The position numbers and the translations under genes are program-made. DNA of 64,000 nucleotides from positions 2,170,001-2,234,000 of the forward strand of contig WIUZ02000001.1 in the NCBI GenBank assembly GCA_015956445.1. The letters run 5' to 3'. This document shows, one piece after another, positions 61,601-64,000 of this stretch; the first letter of the stretch is position 1, and each line of letters begins with the position of its first letter. Source of the stretch: Thelephora terrestris (Eukaryota; Basidiomycota; Agaricomycetes; Thelephorales; Thelephoraceae). The notes below the pieces were generated by a model. The model was not told where the DNA came from, did not search any database, and was given only the letters and a program-made list of their open reading frames with translations.

Positions 61601-63035
61601 CTCCTCCTCGTCTTCCCACTTCCCGCCAGCAGTTGATAAGATGAGTTCACCATCTTCACCTAAGCCCCTCCCCGCGTTACTGCCAATCATGATAGACTCA
61701 GACTTTTGGGAGGCGGACCGGAGGTTTGGCATCGGGAGGTATAGGAGTTCTGATAAACTGTAATCAACGAAAATACCATTGAGCTATGCACTCCATTACC
61801 CCACGCAGCGAACTGACCTCTGGCAATTAGACAGCAGCTTCTCGTAACCTTTAGTCATCTTCTCATAAGCCTGTTGACGATCTTCAAAGATCTCCCCGGA
61901 CCGGATATAGGCTTCATGATTTCGACGATCCTGCTCTTGCAATCGCTAGAAGATTAATGTTTAGTAGCGCCCATAGTCTCGGTTTGATCGCACGTTACAT
62001 TATGCTCGGCAACCAACTTCTTGGACACGCTCTGGAAGTACCCCTCGCACATTTTCTTGAATCGATCCCTAATTTCCTTTTCGACGAGCTCTTTCGTCTC
62101 AGGAACCACACTCTCGGTATCATTAGTCCCATGTTCATTTGCATCCCCGTTTGTGGCGGCCTTTGCGGGCTGGGGTGGGGTAATTCCCAAATACGGCCGG
62201 GAGTAGGATTTGAGGAAGGTTGTCAAGAGCGGCAGAGAGGAAAGCGAAGGGTCGTTGGATAGCTAAATTTCCACCAGGCCATAGGTCAGTAAAAATAGGA
62301 ACCTCCCTCAGGGAAGACAGCGTACCAGTTCCTTGAGCGCCCTCATGACCCACTCTCCCCCACTTCTATCTGGTGATTCTCTGATAATCCCAACAAGAGC
62401 CAACTCCGAACACACACACGAAGCACCGGGCGCTGCTTGACGATTCTCGCAGCGTCATCCTTCTCGCGCTGTTCGGGGGGGATGGTAGCAAGAGAGGCAC
62501 GGGATGGTGCGGCCAGTGCTGCGGCCAATGAAGCCACTACTTTTGGTGTAAAAGTTACCGGGAAACGACGATGAATCGCACTGATTATCTAAAACATTCC
62601 GTGCGTGAGATGGACTGTAGACACCAAGAGGACGTCAAATACAAACCTCGACGGCACTCCACACATCTTTCTCAGATTTGCACCTCGAAATTCCCTCAAG
62701 GACAGCGCCGTCCAACTCGTCAACATACTTCTCAAGCGAGAGGGTCTCAATGTCCTTGAGCAGATGATCTCGGTTTTCTGCGCCAATACTGTGCCGGACT
62801 TTCTTCATGAACGCGGTGTATCGCTTCAACGACGAGTCTAGAGACTTGCTAGGTCCTGTATACAAGCATAAAATTAGCTCCGCTACCTCATACCCAGCCG
62901 GATATGAAATGTGTGGAGAGAGTTGGGGCAACAAACGGCCGTACCATTCGTAAGGTCAGAGGTATTGAGGGCCTTGAGAGCAGACCTTCTGGCATTGCGT
63001 GTAGATTCTTCTTCGTTCTTTTGTGCTGTAGACAT
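58678..63035 (-). CDS. upf2: Nonsense-mediated mRNA decay factor Upf2
   Basis: Upf2 bridges Upf1 and Upf3 on mRNAs with premature stops. The start MSTAQKNEEESTRNARRSAL at 63035 leads to NTSDLTN and, after an intron, SSLKRYTAFMKKVRHSIG. The first MIF4G domain continues through LRVCVRSWLLLGL and FLKSYSRPYLGI. The linker has KKMCEGYFQSVSKKL, then LLYLPMPNL and an acidic stretch. A second MIF4G spans FFTQIPKNRNDVLPYYSRFI. A third reads MELFIRHLAYDVLSKRTIDK and LYNYRLLSSGIIFHMLWSL, with LDTCGMCFDRGSQKRKL as the Upf3-contact region. The Upf1-binding C-terminus is EEPVMNFTLITKRGKQQQ, then a spliced RTAQMQDRAEQQQLKRLVL, ending RPIKIRLAG at 58678. All domains are present. There are about twelve short introns. 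Confidence 0.96.
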
Positions 63036-63312
63036 CTGTCGTCTGAGACAACCAAAAGTCAGGTTGCATAGGTGGGTTTTGGACTTCGGGCAGCCGGGGC
63101 CGGCGATCGTTGGCCCACCACGTGACTTGTATGATGCAGGTCTGCCACACCTTCCAACTTTGACCCTGGATCCACAGCCAGATGACCATAGGACTTAGGA
63201 CGCCCATCTCTCTAATGTATCCGATAAATTTGATTCCACATATACTAGTACAGAAATCCAACGTGACATTCACAGATCAAAACGTTCAATACGAAACCCT
63301 GGGAAGCATACG

Positions 63313-64000
63313 TCAGTTTCGTGCGGTGGAGATTGCCTCTCGAAGCCCCGGAACCTCATCCAACTGCTCTGCCTGGATACCCTTCGTAGTGCTCTCCTCC
63401 GCGGACAAGGGTGTAACGTCTTTCTTCTCACGACGGCCCCATAGAATCTCAACACATGCAACCGGGGTGAGAATATGGCCGTGCTTCTTTGGAGGGTCGA
63501 AAACAAGAAGCCAGATGGCATCATAGCCACCAGCTTAACAATCAGGGAGAGTGAGAACACGAGAAGATCTGGGGTAAAAGTAGCCACCTCCTGGTACACC
63601 TCCGGCAATCACCCCTGGGACGGCGAGACAATCATCCAACAATTCCGTTTGTGGGAGGGGTTCAATAGCAGCCCCAGAAGCCTCCCCCATTTCACGCATT
63701 TTCGCCCGAATGTTCTGTGCAAAAATACCAACATATGAACCCCAGATCAGCCGAACAAACCTTGTACCACGAGGCGAAGGTGACGAACCTCACATGCTGT
63801 GCGGAGCTTCACGAAGCAATCGATAAGTGATTGCTGGTCACTTGGTAACTCCGGGTTGGCTTCCCACTGCAACGGATCCGGATGTATGAAAGATCCGCAG
63901 CGACTCGGGAGCCGAGAGGAATGCCACTGACCTGAATCTGCTGCATCGACGAAAGATAATTCGCCACTTCTTCGTAAACGCCTGGGTTTCTCTCCCACTT
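63313..64000 (-). CDS. erg8: Phosphomevalonate kinase (Erg8), 3' part, cut by window end
   Basis: This mevalonate-pathway enzyme makes mevalonate 5-diphosphate for sterols and prenyl groups. Only the C-terminal part is in the window. Spliced exons read NPGVYEEVANYLSSMQQIQ, WEANPELPSDQQSLIDCFVK, AKMREMGEASGAAIEPLPQ and TELLDDCLAVPGVIAGGVPG, joined across a GTGGCT...TAAGCTGGTGGC-region intron to GGYDAIWLLVFDPPKK. The GVPGAGGYDA glycine loop of the GHMP fold is the diagnostic motif. It ends LREAISTARN with the stop at 63313-63315. The visible introns are short and normal. Its promoter and catalytic N-terminal half lie beyond 64000. The gene is in tandem with upf2 (277 bp between the Erg8 stop and the upf2 start). 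Confidence 0.9.

Overview
The window is nuclear DNA from a filamentous basidiomycete, most likely an Agaricomycete. Protein-coding genes on both strands are cut by many short introns (about 45-85 bp) with fungal splice signals. The gene content is fungal: an Fmp46-type mitochondrial protein, Mia40, a GH71 alpha-1,3-glucanase, a quinone/atromentin-type A-T-TE synthetase and an ornithine decarboxylase antizyme. I rebuilt gene models by hand by joining exons in frame. For several genes the joined exons sum to an exact multiple of three.

Layout. 0.7-3.4 kb: cytochrome P450 (+). 3.5-4.1: Fmp46-like (-). 4.7-6.9: SR-protein kinase (+). 8.0-10.6: large coiled-coil, proline/serine-rich protein (+). 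11.7-13.4: single-pass Ser/Thr-rich membrane protein (-). 14.1-16.0: protein kinase with a large N-terminal tail (-). 16.7-19.2: splicing factor Cwc22 (-). 19.4-20.8: M50B-like membrane metalloprotease (+). 21.0: tRNA-Asp. 21.2-29.1: a gene-poor accessory stretch bounded by two copies of a ~260-270 bp direct repeat. It holds a decayed aromatic-amino-acid decarboxylase (AAAD) end, about 3.5 kb of apparent non-coding DNA and one intact AAAD gene. 29.2-30.1: Mia40 (+). 30.5-35.4: Sec7/PH-domain protein (-). 35.4-38.2: no recognisable gene. 38.2-39.6: iron-ADH/maleylacetate-reductase family (+). 39.9-41.7: mitochondrial-type cation diffusion facilitator (+). 42.1-45.5: A-T-TE synthetase (-). 46.4-47.7: polyubiquitin (-), head to head with a RING protein (48.0-48.9, +). 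49.1-50.2: Hus1 (-). 50.6-52.5: GH71 (+). 52.7-53.8: antizyme (-), head to head with a nicotinamide-riboside-kinase-like gene (54.1-55.1, +). 55.2-56.6: possible Rec114-like protein (-). 57.5-58.2: small type I membrane protein with a PPxY motif (+). 58.7-63.0: Upf2 (-). 63.3-64.0: the 3' part of phosphomevalonate kinase (-), cut by the window end.

Most genes are conserved housekeeping functions: splicing, NMD, ubiquitin, checkpoint, mitochondrial import, the mevalonate pathway and polyamine control. The accessory content is the P450, the AAAD island, the iron-ADH and the A-T-TE synthetase. The synthetase would need an aromatic 2-oxo acid from an aminotransferase, and no aminotransferase is visible here. 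The observations I rate highest are: (1) antizyme decoding, with candidate +1 shift sites; (2) a four-unit polyubiquitin gene with an intron at the same codon in every unit and a stop directly after the last Gly-Gly; (3) a Sec7 protein lacking the usual glutamic-finger motif; (4) the direct-repeat-bounded AAAD island beside tRNA-Asp; (5) an in-frame GC-AG intron in the cation transporter.
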